Positions 1 through 7,434 of a stretch of DNA of 14,367 bases are shown here, one piece after another. The stretch is from JAZDJT01 sp043803845 (GTDB lineage: Bacteria; Patescibacteriota; Minisyncoccia; Minisyncoccales; GCA-002788555): contig JAZDJT010000023.1 in assembly GCA_043803845.1 (NCBI GenBank), forward strand, positions 1 through 14,367. Direction: 5' to 3'. Every line of letters begins with the position of its first letter. Within the stretch, counting starts at the first letter, position 1. Below the pieces are notes generated by a model that was not told the origin of the DNA, searched no databases, and worked only from the letters and a program-made list of their open reading frames with translations. Both the position numbers and the translations under genes were made by a program.

Positions 1-520
1 CAAGTATTGGCAGACGCAGTTCAGATAAAAAACGGCCGATATTAAATTCGGAAATCTTGAGACGGGAAATTATCTGATAGATTATGGCCAAAAATAAAGC
101 CGGCCAGATAATACTGTCGGTAACTATACAATACTTTAAATCGCTGACGAAAATCACCAGCAAACAGCAAACAGTAAACAGTAAACAGAAGAGGATTAGA
201 AAATTTTGAAAATTCCAATTAGTAACTCTAGGATTATAAAGATAGGTAGTAAAAATAAACAAAAAAGATGTTGTTAATTCAATCAAAGGATACTGTAATG
301 AAATAGGCTTTTTGCAAGAGCTGCATCTTCCTTTCAGAAAAAGGATGCTGAAAATCGGTATAAGTTCGTACCAAGTTAATCTCTTTTTGCACTTAGGACA
401 ATAGGATCTTCCTGTGATTTTTTCTCCTTTCGGTAAGCGGTCAATTAAAACATTTAAAAAACTACCTACGCAGAGGCCAACGAAACCGAGCCAGATATAC
501 CATATAAGCATATACACCAT
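1..520 (-). CDS. pilD: Prepilin peptidase PilD, 3'-truncated by window edge
   Basis: Type IV prepilin leader peptidase, an inner-membrane aspartic protease that cleaves (and in many homologues N-methylates) prepilins. The frame is open from the ATG at 520 to base 1, giving 173 residues, so the C-terminal part is missing. Seen: the N-terminal signature GLCVGSFLNVLIDRLPKGE at residues 15-33; a four-cysteine zinc-type cluster at C41, C44, C66 and C69; several hydrophobic segments; and a VSDLKYCIVTD stretch (residues 125-135) whose D127 matches the position of the first catalytic Asp of the family. The second catalytic Asp (GxGD-like motif) would lie beyond the window. It starts 17 bases after the pilC stop and is the last visible gene of the pilus operon. 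ATG at 511 (residue 4) is an alternative start. No Shine-Dalgarno sequence is visible. A 7-base tandem repeat sits inside the coding sequence at 159-188. Confidence 0.94.
   Translation of the reverse strand, partial: MVYMLIWYIWLGFVGLCVGSFLNVLIDRLPKGEKITGRSYCPKCKKRLTWYELIPIFSILFLKGRCSSCKKPISLQYPLIELTTSFLFIFTTYLYNPRVTNWNFQNFLILFCLLFTVCCLLVIFVSDLKYCIVTDSIIWPALFLAIIYQIISRLKISEFNIGRFLSELRLPIL
159..188 (+). repeat. Heptamer tandem repeat, four units, inside pilD
   Basis: On the plus strand the units read AGCAAAC, AGCAAAC, AGTAAAC, AGTAAAC, followed by AG, a 30-base array of period 7 with one C/T difference between unit pairs. It lies inside the pilD reading frame, encoding part of a hydrophobic segment (about residues 111-121) shortly before the presumed catalytic Asp. 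Seven is not a multiple of three, so gain or loss of one unit would shift the frame. A related array is at 8978-9005. Confidence 0.85.
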
Positions 521-537
521 AGTATCATATGAACATT

Positions 538-1752
538 TTACATTATCGAACCTGCCAGATTGTAAATCGGCAGAATGACGGCCGCGGCCATGAAGGCGAC
601 CGCCACACCCATTACAACCAATATCACTGGCTCTATGAGTGTCATCAAATTATCAACCGCCCTGGAGACTTCATTGTTATAAAATTTTGTCAGTTCAGCC
701 AAAACTTTTTCCAGTTTTCCACTCTTCTCACCGCTGGCAATCATCTGGGTTAGAGTGACGGGGATAACCTGGGCATCCTTGAAAGCATCGGCAACTGTTT
801 CTCCTTTTCTGACGTTGTCGCGGGCCTTTTTTAAGACGTCCTCATAGAGTGAATTCCCAATGACTAAAGCCACAGTATCCAGCGCCTGGACAATGGGAAT
901 TCCTCCCTTTATTAAGGTGCCTAGATTCTCGGTGACTCTCGAGATGTATATCTGCTGAAGAATTTTACCCAAGATCGGGACTTTTATCTCGATCTTATCT
1001 TTTATTCTTCTGCCTTTAGGGGTTTTTATAAAGCGAAGGAGGGAGAAAACAATAGCAACTGTCAGGATGAAAATTATTAAAAAATTTTGGGCGAAGAAGT
1101 TGGAAACGCCCATCAGTATTTTTGTTGGTAAAGGTAACTCTGCGCCAAACTCATTGAACATTTGGAACATCTTGGGCATAACAAAAGTCAACATAATAAT
1201 TGCCACTATAATGATTCCGCCGAAAATAAAAGCGGGGTAAGTCATCGCTCCCTTAACCTCGGAAGTCAAAGTGTAGCTTCTCTCGGTATGGTCGGCTAAA
1301 TGCTCTAGGATTTTTCTTAGGTTCCCCGCGACCTCGCCGGTTTTTATCATGTTGATGTCAAAATTGGAAAAGGTCCTGGGAAAACGCACCAAGGCGTCAG
1401 AAAAAGACATGCCACCGTCAACATAGGCAGAAATTTGGGAGAGCTGAGAAGCTAAGAGTTGGTTTTTCGTCTGACTAGACAAGGTTTCCAGGGACTCAAC
1501 CAAGGGGACGTCGGAGCCGACCAAAATCGAGAGTTGACGAAAGAAGAAAACAAGATCTTGAGCTGATACTTTTTGAGGAAGAATTCTTATTTCTTTTTTA
1601 AGACCACCTCTCTGTTCTTCTAAAGATTCTATCGAAGTGACAACCAAATTACTGCGCTGAAGAATTTCTAATGCCGCCTCCTTTTTGGAAGCATCAATTA
1701 TCCCTGTATCCGATTTCCCCTGAAAAGTCCTGGCCTTGTAGTGGAATTTCAT
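538..1752 (-). CDS. pilC: Type IV pilus inner-membrane platform protein PilC (GspF family)
   Basis: Polytopic inner-membrane platform on which the PilB and PilT motors act to add or remove pilin subunits. The 404 residues match the usual PilC/GspF length of about 400. Two T2SSF repeats are visible, roughly residues 66-190 and 270-392. Each carries the repeat signature: KTGEVAGNL at 137-145 and ASGEKSGKLEKVL at 339-351. Hydrophobic segments lie near 172-194, 222-241 and 372-396, with LIEPVILVVMG opening the last one, as in the family. The short N-terminal domain (FHYKARTFQGKSDTG) is also typical. It starts 15 bases after the pilT stop; the leader is AT-rich with no Shine-Dalgarno motif. It follows pilB and pilT, which supplies the ATPases it partners. 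Confidence 0.97.
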   Translation of the reverse strand: MKFHYKARTFQGKSDTGIIDASKKEAALEILQRSNLVVTSIESLEEQRGGLKKEIRILPQKVSAQDLVFFFRQLSILVGSDVPLVESLETLSSQTKNQLLASQLSQISAYVDGGMSFSDALVRFPRTFSNFDINMIKTGEVAGNLRKILEHLADHTERSYTLTSEVKGAMTYPAFIFGGIIIVAIIMLTFVMPKMFQMFNEFGAELPLPTKILMGVSNFFAQNFLIIFILTVAIVFSLLRFIKTPKGRRIKDKIEIKVPILGKILQQIYISRVTENLGTLIKGGIPIVQALDTVALVIGNSLYEDVLKKARDNVRKGETVADAFKDAQVIPVTLTQMIASGEKSGKLEKVLAELTKFYNNEVSRAVDNLMTLIEPVILVVMGVAVAFMAAAVILPIYNLAGSIM

Positions 1753-1767
1753 ATTATTGATATATGT

Positions 1768-2841
1768 CTAAGACATTTTCATTCTTAACCTTAAGTCTTT
1801 CGGGTCAATTGAATACTTAAGGGCCTCCTCAAATGTAATCTCTTTCTGCAAAACGAGGTTTTTTAGAGCGCTGTTCAAAGATATCATTCCCTCAGAGGAG
1901 CTCGTAGAGATAACCATGTCCAATTCGTGAGTTCTCTTCTCCCTGACAATATTGGAAATTGCGGGGGTCGCCGTCATGATTTCACAGACCGGTAACCTGC
2001 CGCCGCCCCGACGATTCAAGAGTCTTTGAGAAATAATACCTTTGAAGGTTGAAGCTAATTGGGTTCTCACTTGATCCTGTTGGTCGGCCGGAAAAATATC
2101 AATAATCCTATCGATTGTCTGGGAAGCAGAATTTGTGTGCAGTGTAGAAAATACTACATGACCTGTCTCGGCTGCGGTTAAGGCGATAGCGATGGATTCG
2201 TAGTCTCTCATCTCTCCAACCATAATCACGTCGGGGTCTTGTCGGAGAGTTGAACGCAACGCCCGGTGAAAACTGACCGTATCACTGCCTACTTCTCGTT
2301 GGTCAATTATAGACTTATCTTGGGTAAATATATATTCTATAGGGTCTTCAATAGTGATTATGTGGTCTTGACGATTGTGGTTTATCTCATCGATAATCGC
2401 CGCCAAGGTTGTTGATTTACCATGGCCAGCTGGCCCTGTCATTAATACTAACCCCTGTTCCAGCCTTGCGAATGTGTGCAAAAATCTTGGCAATGCCAAC
2501 TCCTCGATTGTCCTAATTTTTGAGGGTATTAACCTTAAGGCAGAAGATACGACTCCTCTTTGGAAAAAGGTGTTTACTCTGAACCTCGCCCTGTCTTTGT
2601 ATTCGAAGGAGAAATCCAGCTCTTTTCTCTGCAGAAATTTTTCTTTATTCTCTTCGCCGAGTATCAAATAAGCTAGTTCCTCGGTGTCGTTTTTGTCCAA
2701 GAATTTCTCATCTTCCAAAGGAGTAAGCTTGCCGTCTACTCTTAATGTTGGGTACCTACCGACACAAAAGTGGATATCAGAAGCCTCTGAAGTCAAGGCC
2801 CTCTCGAGAACTCTAGCAAGAAAATCCCTGTAATTTATCAT
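1768..2841 (-). CDS. pilT: Type IV pilus retraction ATPase PilT
   Basis: Hexameric cytoplasmic ATPase powering pilus disassembly and twitching. The 357 residues fit PilT (about 345-370) and lack the long N-terminal and zinc regions of PilB. Seen: an N-terminal PAS-like part with SEASDIHFCVG (residues 18-28) and RFRVN (86-90); Walker A GPAGHGKS (136-143); Asp box TIEDPIEY (163-170); Walker B DVIMVGEMRD with E210; His box ending TLHTNSA (233-239). AISNIVRE at 294-301 corresponds to the AIRNLIRE motif typical of PilT and needed for retraction, which is the main reason to call PilT rather than a second PilB. Walker A has GH in place of the common GS. The gene begins 29 bases after pilB; the leader is almost pure A/T. 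Confidence 0.96.
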   Translation of the reverse strand: MINYRDFLARVLERALTSEASDIHFCVGRYPTLRVDGKLTPLEDEKFLDKNDTEELAYLILGEENKEKFLQRKELDFSFEYKDRARFRVNTFFQRGVVSSALRLIPSKIRTIEELALPRFLHTFARLEQGLVLMTGPAGHGKSTTLAAIIDEINHNRQDHIITIEDPIEYIFTQDKSIIDQREVGSDTVSFHRALRSTLRQDPDVIMVGEMRDYESIAIALTAAETGHVVFSTLHTNSASQTIDRIIDIFPADQQDQVRTQLASTFKGIISQRLLNRRGGGRLPVCEIMTATPAISNIVREKRTHELDMVISTSSSEGMISLNSALKNLVLQKEITFEEALKYSIDPKDLRLRMKMS

Positions 2842-2870
2842 AATTTTTTTGTTTTATTGAATTCAATTTT

Positions 2871-4616
2871 TTATGTATGCTCTTCTTTTATCTCTACGCT
2901 CTTAAGAACTTCTTCGAGGGACAATTCTCCGTTTAAAACCTTTAAAATACCGTCTTGTTTCAGGGTAATCATCCCCTGACGCACTGCTTCTTCGGTAATC
3001 TTACCCTCGAAAGGAGAAGTAACAATTATATCCTCCAGCTCCCTGGTCATAGTTAGCGCCTCAAATATGCCCACCCTGCCCTTTGTCCCCTTGCTACCGC
3101 AACGAGGGCAACCCTTGGGCTCAAAAATGTAGAGCGGGTCTGATAACTTTACCTTTTCTCTCTCTTTGGGGAGAAGTTTTTCTATCTCCGCTCTTATAAT
3201 TGATTCTTCTTCCCTGTTCGCTTTAACCTTTTTCTTGCAGTAGGGGCAGAGTTTCCTTATCAGCCTCTGAGCGACTATCACTTTAAGGCTCGGCGGTATT
3301 AAAAATCTCTCCACTCCAAGGTCAATTAGTCTGGGTACGGCACCAGCGGCATTATTGGTGTGCAGAGTAAACAAAACTAGATGACCGGTTAGGGCGGCGT
3401 GAGTAACTAACTCGGCGGTCTCTTTATCTCTTACCTCGCCTACCATAATTACGTCTGGGTCCTGCCTAACTACCTGTCTAAGACCGGAGGCAAAGCTGTA
3501 GCCAATCTCCGGCCTTACGTGAGATTGATTTACGCCATCAATCCAATATTCTACCGGGTCTTCCAGGGAAACGATATTTATCTCCTCGCTATTTAATCCC
3601 TTTAAAATAGCGTATTGAGAAGTGCTCTTCCCGGAACCCGTTGGGCCGCAAAAGACTATCGAACCAAAGGGGAGCGCCATGGCTTTTTGTATGATTTCCA
3701 AATTTCTTCCCCTGAAACCGAGCTGGGACAAGTCCCTTACGGCGTTTTTAGGGTCAAGGACTCTTAAAACAACTTTCTCGCCTTGAACGGTTGGAAAAGT
3801 GGCCACCCTAAAATCGATTCTCCGACCATCGATTTCCGCATTAAACCTTCCATCTTGGGGTACTCTCGTCTCGTCAATCCTTAAGTTAGACATAACCTTT
3901 ATTCGGGAAACGAAGGAAGGTAAGATTCTCTTCTCCAAAAATAAACTGGAATACAAAATCCCATCAACCCTAAACCTAACTCTCATCTCGTTCCCATAAG
4001 GTTCGATATGGATATCCGAAGCACTCCCTTCGACGGCGTGCTTAAAAACCACAGCGACAATTTTTGAAATCGGAGCTTCTTCTTCTAATTTTTTTTCCAC
4101 CTCGGCTACGGGACCCAACCCCGTGATAGCCTCTTTCTCTAGCTCCTCAATCGCTCTTGTCACGTCTTTTTTAACTTCTTTCTTTAACGTCTTGTATCTC
4201 TTGAGGACGGAAAGATATTCAGAAAGGGAGATTATAAAAATCTTGCTCTTGATGCGGCGTTGTCTTTCGATGAAATTAAGAGCGGCCCGGAAAGAAAGAT
4301 CTCCTGGGTCCACAGTACCTATCTCTAGAACACTATCTTTTTTCCCAATGGGAATCATTCGATAACGTTTGGCCGCTTCCTCAGGAATTTCTTCCAAAAC
4401 CTGAGGAGACAACTGGCTCTCGTAAACATGCACTAAAGGTATCTTAAAAAAATTGCTTTTTTCTTTAAAAAAAGTTTCCTCGGACACTACTTGCTGCTCC
4501 AGAATTAGGTCTTCTATATTTTTCCCTTCTTTATCTGCCTGGTTCCTCAAATTAGAAAACTGCTCTTGTGAGAGTATATTTTTTTGGACAAGATAACGGA
4601 GGAATTCTGGTGACAT
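2871..4616 (-). CDS. pilB: Type IV pilus extension ATPase PilB (GspE family)
   Basis: Cytoplasmic hexameric ATPase driving pilus polymerisation through PilC. The 581 residues are the usual PilB size. Domains in order: an N-terminal MshEN/GspE-N domain (about 1-145), a charged linker, the N2 domain with SASDIHIEPY (198-207), and the motor domain. The motor carries Walker A GPTGSGKS (324-331), Asp box LEDPVEY (351-357), Walker B DVIMVGEVRD with E394, and His box GHLVLFTLHTNNA (411-423). The tetracysteine zinc motif is present as C457/C460 and C503/C506, with GRVGIFEAL after it. The zinc motif and long N-terminal domain distinguish it from the neighbouring PilT. It starts 32 bases after the 116-residue membrane protein gene; no Shine-Dalgarno motif is apparent. 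Confidence 0.97.
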   Translation of the reverse strand: MSPEFLRYLVQKNILSQEQFSNLRNQADKEGKNIEDLILEQQVVSEETFFKEKSNFFKIPLVHVYESQLSPQVLEEIPEEAAKRYRMIPIGKKDSVLEIGTVDPGDLSFRAALNFIERQRRIKSKIFIISLSEYLSVLKRYKTLKKEVKKDVTRAIEELEKEAITGLGPVAEVEKKLEEEAPISKIVAVVFKHAVEGSASDIHIEPYGNEMRVRFRVDGILYSSLFLEKRILPSFVSRIKVMSNLRIDETRVPQDGRFNAEIDGRRIDFRVATFPTVQGEKVVLRVLDPKNAVRDLSQLGFRGRNLEIIQKAMALPFGSIVFCGPTGSGKSTSQYAILKGLNSEEINIVSLEDPVEYWIDGVNQSHVRPEIGYSFASGLRQVVRQDPDVIMVGEVRDKETAELVTHAALTGHLVLFTLHTNNAAGAVPRLIDLGVERFLIPPSLKVIVAQRLIRKLCPYCKKKVKANREEESIIRAEIEKLLPKEREKVKLSDPLYIFEPKGCPRCGSKGTKGRVGIFEALTMTRELEDIIVTSPFEGKITEEAVRQGMITLKQDGILKVLNGELSLEEVLKSVEIKEEHT

Positions 4617-4648
4617 ATTTAAAAATTCACTTCGCTCTAAAATTGGTG

Positions 4649-4999
4649 CTATTCCGAAACAGGCTTAAATGATTTAAATGGATCGGAACGACCGACTTTA
4701 CTTAAAGGAACTTTGGGCGCCCTTGGGAAGGGGTTCTCTCTTAGGTTCTTGATTATCTCTTGGATCTTTTTATCGGTGAATACCTTAAGGTCGTCTTCGA
4801 TTCTTTCAAGCTCTTCGACGCTCAATAATGCCACATTAGCAGATGCTAACTCTGTTCCTTCCTGCGCTTCTTTTTGGAGCAGAACATAGAAGATTAGGCC
4901 GAAAATAACTAACGGAATTATAATCCACCAGATAAAAAAGGGGATCCTAAAAGTAACTTTTTCTCTCTTGGCAGTTTCGGGGACAAAACTAATCGGCAT
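4649..4999 (-). CDS. Small single-pass membrane protein in the pilP position
   Basis: Not assignable to a family with certainty. The 116 residues hold a short basic cytoplasmic N-terminus, one strong transmembrane helix (about 20-42), then an acidic helical stretch (VEELERIEDDLKVFTDKKI, 61-79) and a proline-rich tail with ENPFPRAP (88-95) and GRSDPF (103-108). PilP proteins carry an RxNPF/GRSDPF-like element before their beta domain. The gene sits directly after pilO, where pilP normally lies, so a minimal PilP-like partner of PilN/PilO is the best guess. It has no lipobox cysteine and no room for the PilP beta-sandwich that contacts the PilQ secretin, which fits a cell without an outer membrane. 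That it is a real gene is supported by 15- and 32-base gaps inside the operon; its function is inference. Confidence 0.8.
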   Translation of the reverse strand: MPISFVPETAKREKVTFRIPFFIWWIIIPLVIFGLIFYVLLQKEAQEGTELASANVALLSVEELERIEDDLKVFTDKKIQEIIKNLRENPFPRAPKVPLSKVGRSDPFKSFKPVSE

Positions 5000-5014
5000 A
5001 ATTTTAAAATTTTT

Positions 5015-5623
5015 TTATTTTTGATTAGGCGTCTCTTGACCTTGGGTTTCGGGCGTGGAGTTAGATGGCGCCACCACTTCTGACTTGGGAAGCTCCTCTA
5101 CATAAACATCTATCCCTAAAGTAAACGTGTATATTCCCGCCGCTGTATCTTTTCCTGCTTTAAAAATTAAACTTCCGACTTCCATTATATTAATGTTGCG
5201 AGATACTGCCTCCAGAAAATTCTTAAGCGCTCCGTAAGCTCCTCCTATTTTTATATTCACCGGCACTACCCCTACTCCCTTGTCAGACTTCTCAAGTGTA
5301 GCAAATGATATTTCTTTTATTTCCACTCTACTTTCCGCCGCCAGCGCTTCCAATTGTATCAATATGAGAGACAAATCAGCTTTGGGCAGAAGAATCTTAT
5401 TTATATTTTTTATGTTGTCGCTATTTTTTTTGTATTCCTCCGCAACCCTCTTAAAGACCGCTAGAAACTCTTCCCTTTTTTGGAAAAGGGTTTCTTTTTC
5501 CGCTACCAATTTTTGATTTTCTTTTATGCCCTGAATCGGCATCCAAACCAAAAAGTAGGCGACTAGAATAGCTATAGCAACCAGTCCGATGTAGATTAAT
5601 ATTCTCGTTTCTTTAAACTCCAT
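5015..5623 (-). CDS. pilO: Type IV pilus alignment protein PilO
   Basis: Bitopic inner-membrane protein that pairs with PilN in the pilus alignment complex. The 202 residues show a short cytoplasmic N-terminus, one transmembrane helix (about 9-28), a coiled-coil-like charged helix (about 34-75), then the PilO ferredoxin-like domain with LSLILIQLEALAAESRVEI (84-102) and GGAYGALKNFLEAVSRNINI (127-146), both family-typical. The last 25 or so residues are a low-complexity Ser/Thr/Pro/Gln tail (PSNSTPETQGQETPNQK) that may be extracellular and flexible. It starts 25 bases after pilN and is followed 15 bases later by the 116-residue gene. The start at 5623 is chosen because it gives the expected short N-terminus before the membrane helix. 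Confidence 0.88.
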   Translation of the reverse strand: MEFKETRILIYIGLVAIAILVAYFLVWMPIQGIKENQKLVAEKETLFQKREEFLAVFKRVAEEYKKNSDNIKNINKILLPKADLSLILIQLEALAAESRVEIKEISFATLEKSDKGVGVVPVNIKIGGAYGALKNFLEAVSRNINIMEVGSLIFKAGKDTAAGIYTFTLGIDVYVEELPKSEVVAPSNSTPETQGQETPNQK

Positions 5624-5648
5624 AGTTTATTTGATGAAAAGCTTCAGC

Positions 5649-6188
5649 TTATTTGACCTTATAAGAGAATCTTGTAAGCGCGTCGTTCAAATTGATTACA
5701 AGCTGGAATTTAAATGAATCTTCTTGCTTGGTAATACCGCTAATTGTCACGCTTTCTATCTCTGGTAGAGACTCAAGTATTGAAACCTGAAAGGATATCG
5801 CCTTGTCGTTAGTTGACTGGGCAGAGATTACAAGAATGTTATCATCGGCGATGAAATTAAAATCGGTAAACTCAACTTCCTGAAATGTCTTTTTTTCCAA
5901 GAGGTCGAAGATGTTTTTTGCTCTTGTATGGGATTCCAAAATGACCTTTGATTTGTCCAGTAAGAGAATACTGCCTTTCATCGTCTTCTCCAATTTTTTA
6001 TCCCTTTCTGAATCTATTCTTGTTATCTCCGCCTCGAAAAAATCAATCTTACCCTTTAACTGGGCATTATAAATAGTCAACCCGACGAAAGCCAAAAGTA
6101 AAAATATGATTATCCCCACGAAGAGGAAAAGTATTTTGTCTCCTTTGAATCCTGATTTTTCACTGCTTGACGTAAAGGACATTTCCAT
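5649..6188 (-). CDS. pilN: Type IV pilus assembly protein PilN-like
   Basis: Probable inner-membrane PilN, which links cytoplasmic PilM to PilO. The 179 residues hold a 19-residue cytoplasmic N-terminus, one transmembrane helix (about 20-43), a charged coiled-coil-like helix (about 47-75) and a C-terminal mixed alpha/beta domain (about 80-179) ending in repeated hydrophobic strands. Size, topology and its place between pilM and pilO support the call. The N-terminus (MEMSFTSSSEKSGFKGDK) lacks the INLLP motif by which canonical PilN binds PilM, so the family match rests mainly on context. M1 and M3 are both possible starts. AAGGA at 6201-6205, 12 bases upstream, is the closest thing to a Shine-Dalgarno sequence in the window. 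The 89-base gap after pilM is the second largest here and may contain a promoter. Confidence 0.82.
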   Translation of the reverse strand: MEMSFTSSSEKSGFKGDKILFLFVGIIIFLLLAFVGLTIYNAQLKGKIDFFEAEITRIDSERDKKLEKTMKGSILLLDKSKVILESHTRAKNIFDLLEKKTFQEVEFTDFNFIADDNILVISAQSTNDKAISFQVSILESLPEIESVTISGITKQEDSFKFQLVINLNDALTRFSYKVK

Positions 6189-6229
6189 AAATATTTTTTT
6201 TCCTTTAACAAAAGGGGGTTGTTATCTTT

Positions 6230-6258
6230 ATTTTAAAAAGAAATCATCAAAAAGACAA
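6230..6258 (-). promoter_or_regulatory. Possible internal promoter between pilM and pilN
   Basis: On the minus strand TTGTCT (6253-6258, 4 of 6 to TTGACA) and TAAAAT (6230-6235, 5 of 6 to TATAAT) are separated by 17 bases within the 89-base pilM-pilN gap. The region is AT-rich, so a chance match is quite possible. Confidence 0.3.
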
Positions 6259-6277
6259 GGATTTAAGTCTGGTACTG

Positions 6278-7339
6278 TTATTTCTTCTCAGTGAATTCTC
6301 TCAGGGCCAAACCAACCGCTACCGAAAAAGATGGTCCGATAGCTCCCAAGATGTCGTTTAAAACAGGGGGGTAGACGATTTCCGAAAAAGGATTGGCTCT
6401 CTCTACGTCAAGGGCGAGTCTGGAAGCAAAATATTCTTTAAGACCAGGCATATTCCCCGCTCCTCCTGATAAAATCACTTTCTTAATCTTCTTTTGAGGA
6501 TTTTTCGAGAGATAAGAATTTATCGCACCCTCTATCCCAAAAATAACTTTTTCTACGATTGGGATTAAAATCGGTGACACTAATGTGTCAACCGCTTTCG
6601 TTATCCCCCGATTTTTCTGTATCTCTTCTGCCCTCTCGAAAGAGATGCCCATTCTTTTTGACAATGTATTAGTCAGGTCGAAACCGGAGACTTCCAAGTT
6701 GTGACAGACACGAATAAATCCATTATCTATTACGGTTACGCTGGTAGCCCTTCCTCCGATGTTAACTATCGCCACCGGCTCTCCTTCTGGAGCCAAGGAT
6801 CTTGCCTCAGCGAAACTCTCAACCTCTAAGGCTTTCAAATTTAGACTCAGTATCTTGGCGATTTTCATGTACTTATCAATTATGTCCCGCGGAACAGCCA
6901 CCAAAAGCACTTGTATTCTGTTTTCCAGCAAAACCTCCCTCTCTTGGATAATCACCCAGTTCAAAACCACTTCTTCAATTGGAACAGGTATGTATTGATA
7001 AGCTTGAAATCTTATCGCTGACGGTATTTCTTTGGGCTCCATCAAGGGAAGCTCTATCAGCGTGAAAAAGCTCGAAAACACCGGCAGAGACAACACTAAA
7101 TCTCTCGCCTTGATTTTCGCTTCCTTAATGATTTCCTTTATTATATTGGCCACTCCTTCTTCAAAAAAAGAAACAAGACCAGCCTCCACTGGCAACAATT
7201 CTTTCTTTGACGAAGGGGGGATGTATTCGCCGTAATTCTTCAACTTTATCCTCCCTTTTTCCTTTTGCAACTCTACGGTTTTTATTGAAGTAGTCCCAAT
7301 ATCTACGCCCAATACCGATGATGTTCCAAGCCCAAGCAT
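6278..7339 (-). CDS. pilM: Type IV pilus assembly protein PilM (actin-like ATPase)
   Basis: Cytoplasmic actin/FtsA-fold protein that forms the inner ring of the pilus machine and docks on PilN. The 353 residues match the usual length. Seen: phosphate-1 motif GVDIGTTSIK (11-20); the family stretch IPSAIRFQAYQYIPVPIEEV (105-124); phosphate-2 motif NIGGRATS (193-200); adenosine motif SGGAGNMPG (291-299); and a hydrophobic C-terminal helix (PSFSVAVGLALREF). It is the first gene of the pilus block, 95 bases downstream of ftsQ, with a good promoter in that gap. The ATG at 7339 gives a PilM-like N-terminus of ten residues before the first motif. The 17-base leader between the predicted transcription start and ATG has no Shine-Dalgarno sequence. 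It ends in TGA. Confidence 0.96.
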   Translation of the reverse strand: MLGLGTSSVLGVDIGTTSIKTVELQKEKGRIKLKNYGEYIPPSSKKELLPVEAGLVSFFEEGVANIIKEIIKEAKIKARDLVLSLPVFSSFFTLIELPLMEPKEIPSAIRFQAYQYIPVPIEEVVLNWVIIQEREVLLENRIQVLLVAVPRDIIDKYMKIAKILSLNLKALEVESFAEARSLAPEGEPVAIVNIGGRATSVTVIDNGFIRVCHNLEVSGFDLTNTLSKRMGISFERAEEIQKNRGITKAVDTLVSPILIPIVEKVIFGIEGAINSYLSKNPQKKIKKVILSGGAGNMPGLKEYFASRLALDVERANPFSEIVYPPVLNDILGAIGPSFSVAVGLALREFTEKK

Positions 7340-7341
7340 AA

Positions 7342-7357
7342 ATTAATTGCGATTAAT
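7342..7357. promoter_or_regulatory. Dyad overlapping the pilM transcription start region
   Basis: ATTAAT (7342-7347) and ATTAAT (7352-7357) flank TGCG, giving a 16-base near-perfect palindrome. It lies between the predicted -10 box and the pilM ATG, where an operator or a start-site structure would act. A regulator binding here is inference only; AT-rich dyads of this size can arise by chance. Confidence 0.3.
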
Positions 7358-7362
7358 AAAAT

Positions 7363-7391
7363 ATTATACCAGCTTTAACCCAAATTGAAAA
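7363..7391 (-). promoter_or_regulatory. Predicted sigma-70-type promoter for the pilus operon
   Basis: Minus-strand -10 box TATAAT (7363-7368) is a perfect consensus and is preceded by TGG (7369-7371), forming an extended -10. A -35-like TTTTCA (7386-7391, 4 of 6) lies 17 bases upstream. Transcription would begin near 7356, only about 17 bases before the pilM ATG at 7339. This lies in the longest intergenic gap of the window (7340-7434), which also marks the boundary between the cell-envelope block and the pilus block. Confidence 0.72.
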
Positions 7392-7434
7392 TATTCGCAA
7401 GGCTCTTTCTCTTGGAGGCCTGATAACGGACGGT

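Noticed and set aside
5639..5650. AAGCT-TC-AGCTT dyad at the pilN stop
   Set aside because: The loop is too short for a full RNA hairpin and the remaining four-pair stem is weak; no T-run follows.
6202..6215. CCTTT-TGTT-AAAGG hairpin that could hide the pilN ribosome site
   Set aside because: Only five pairs, three of them A-T, in an AT-rich spacer; too weak to claim as a regulatory RNA structure.
7408..7434. Possible terminator after ftsQ
   Set aside because: A short imperfect stem (AGGCCTC with GAGCCT) can be drawn, but it has a bulge and no following run of T on the minus strand.
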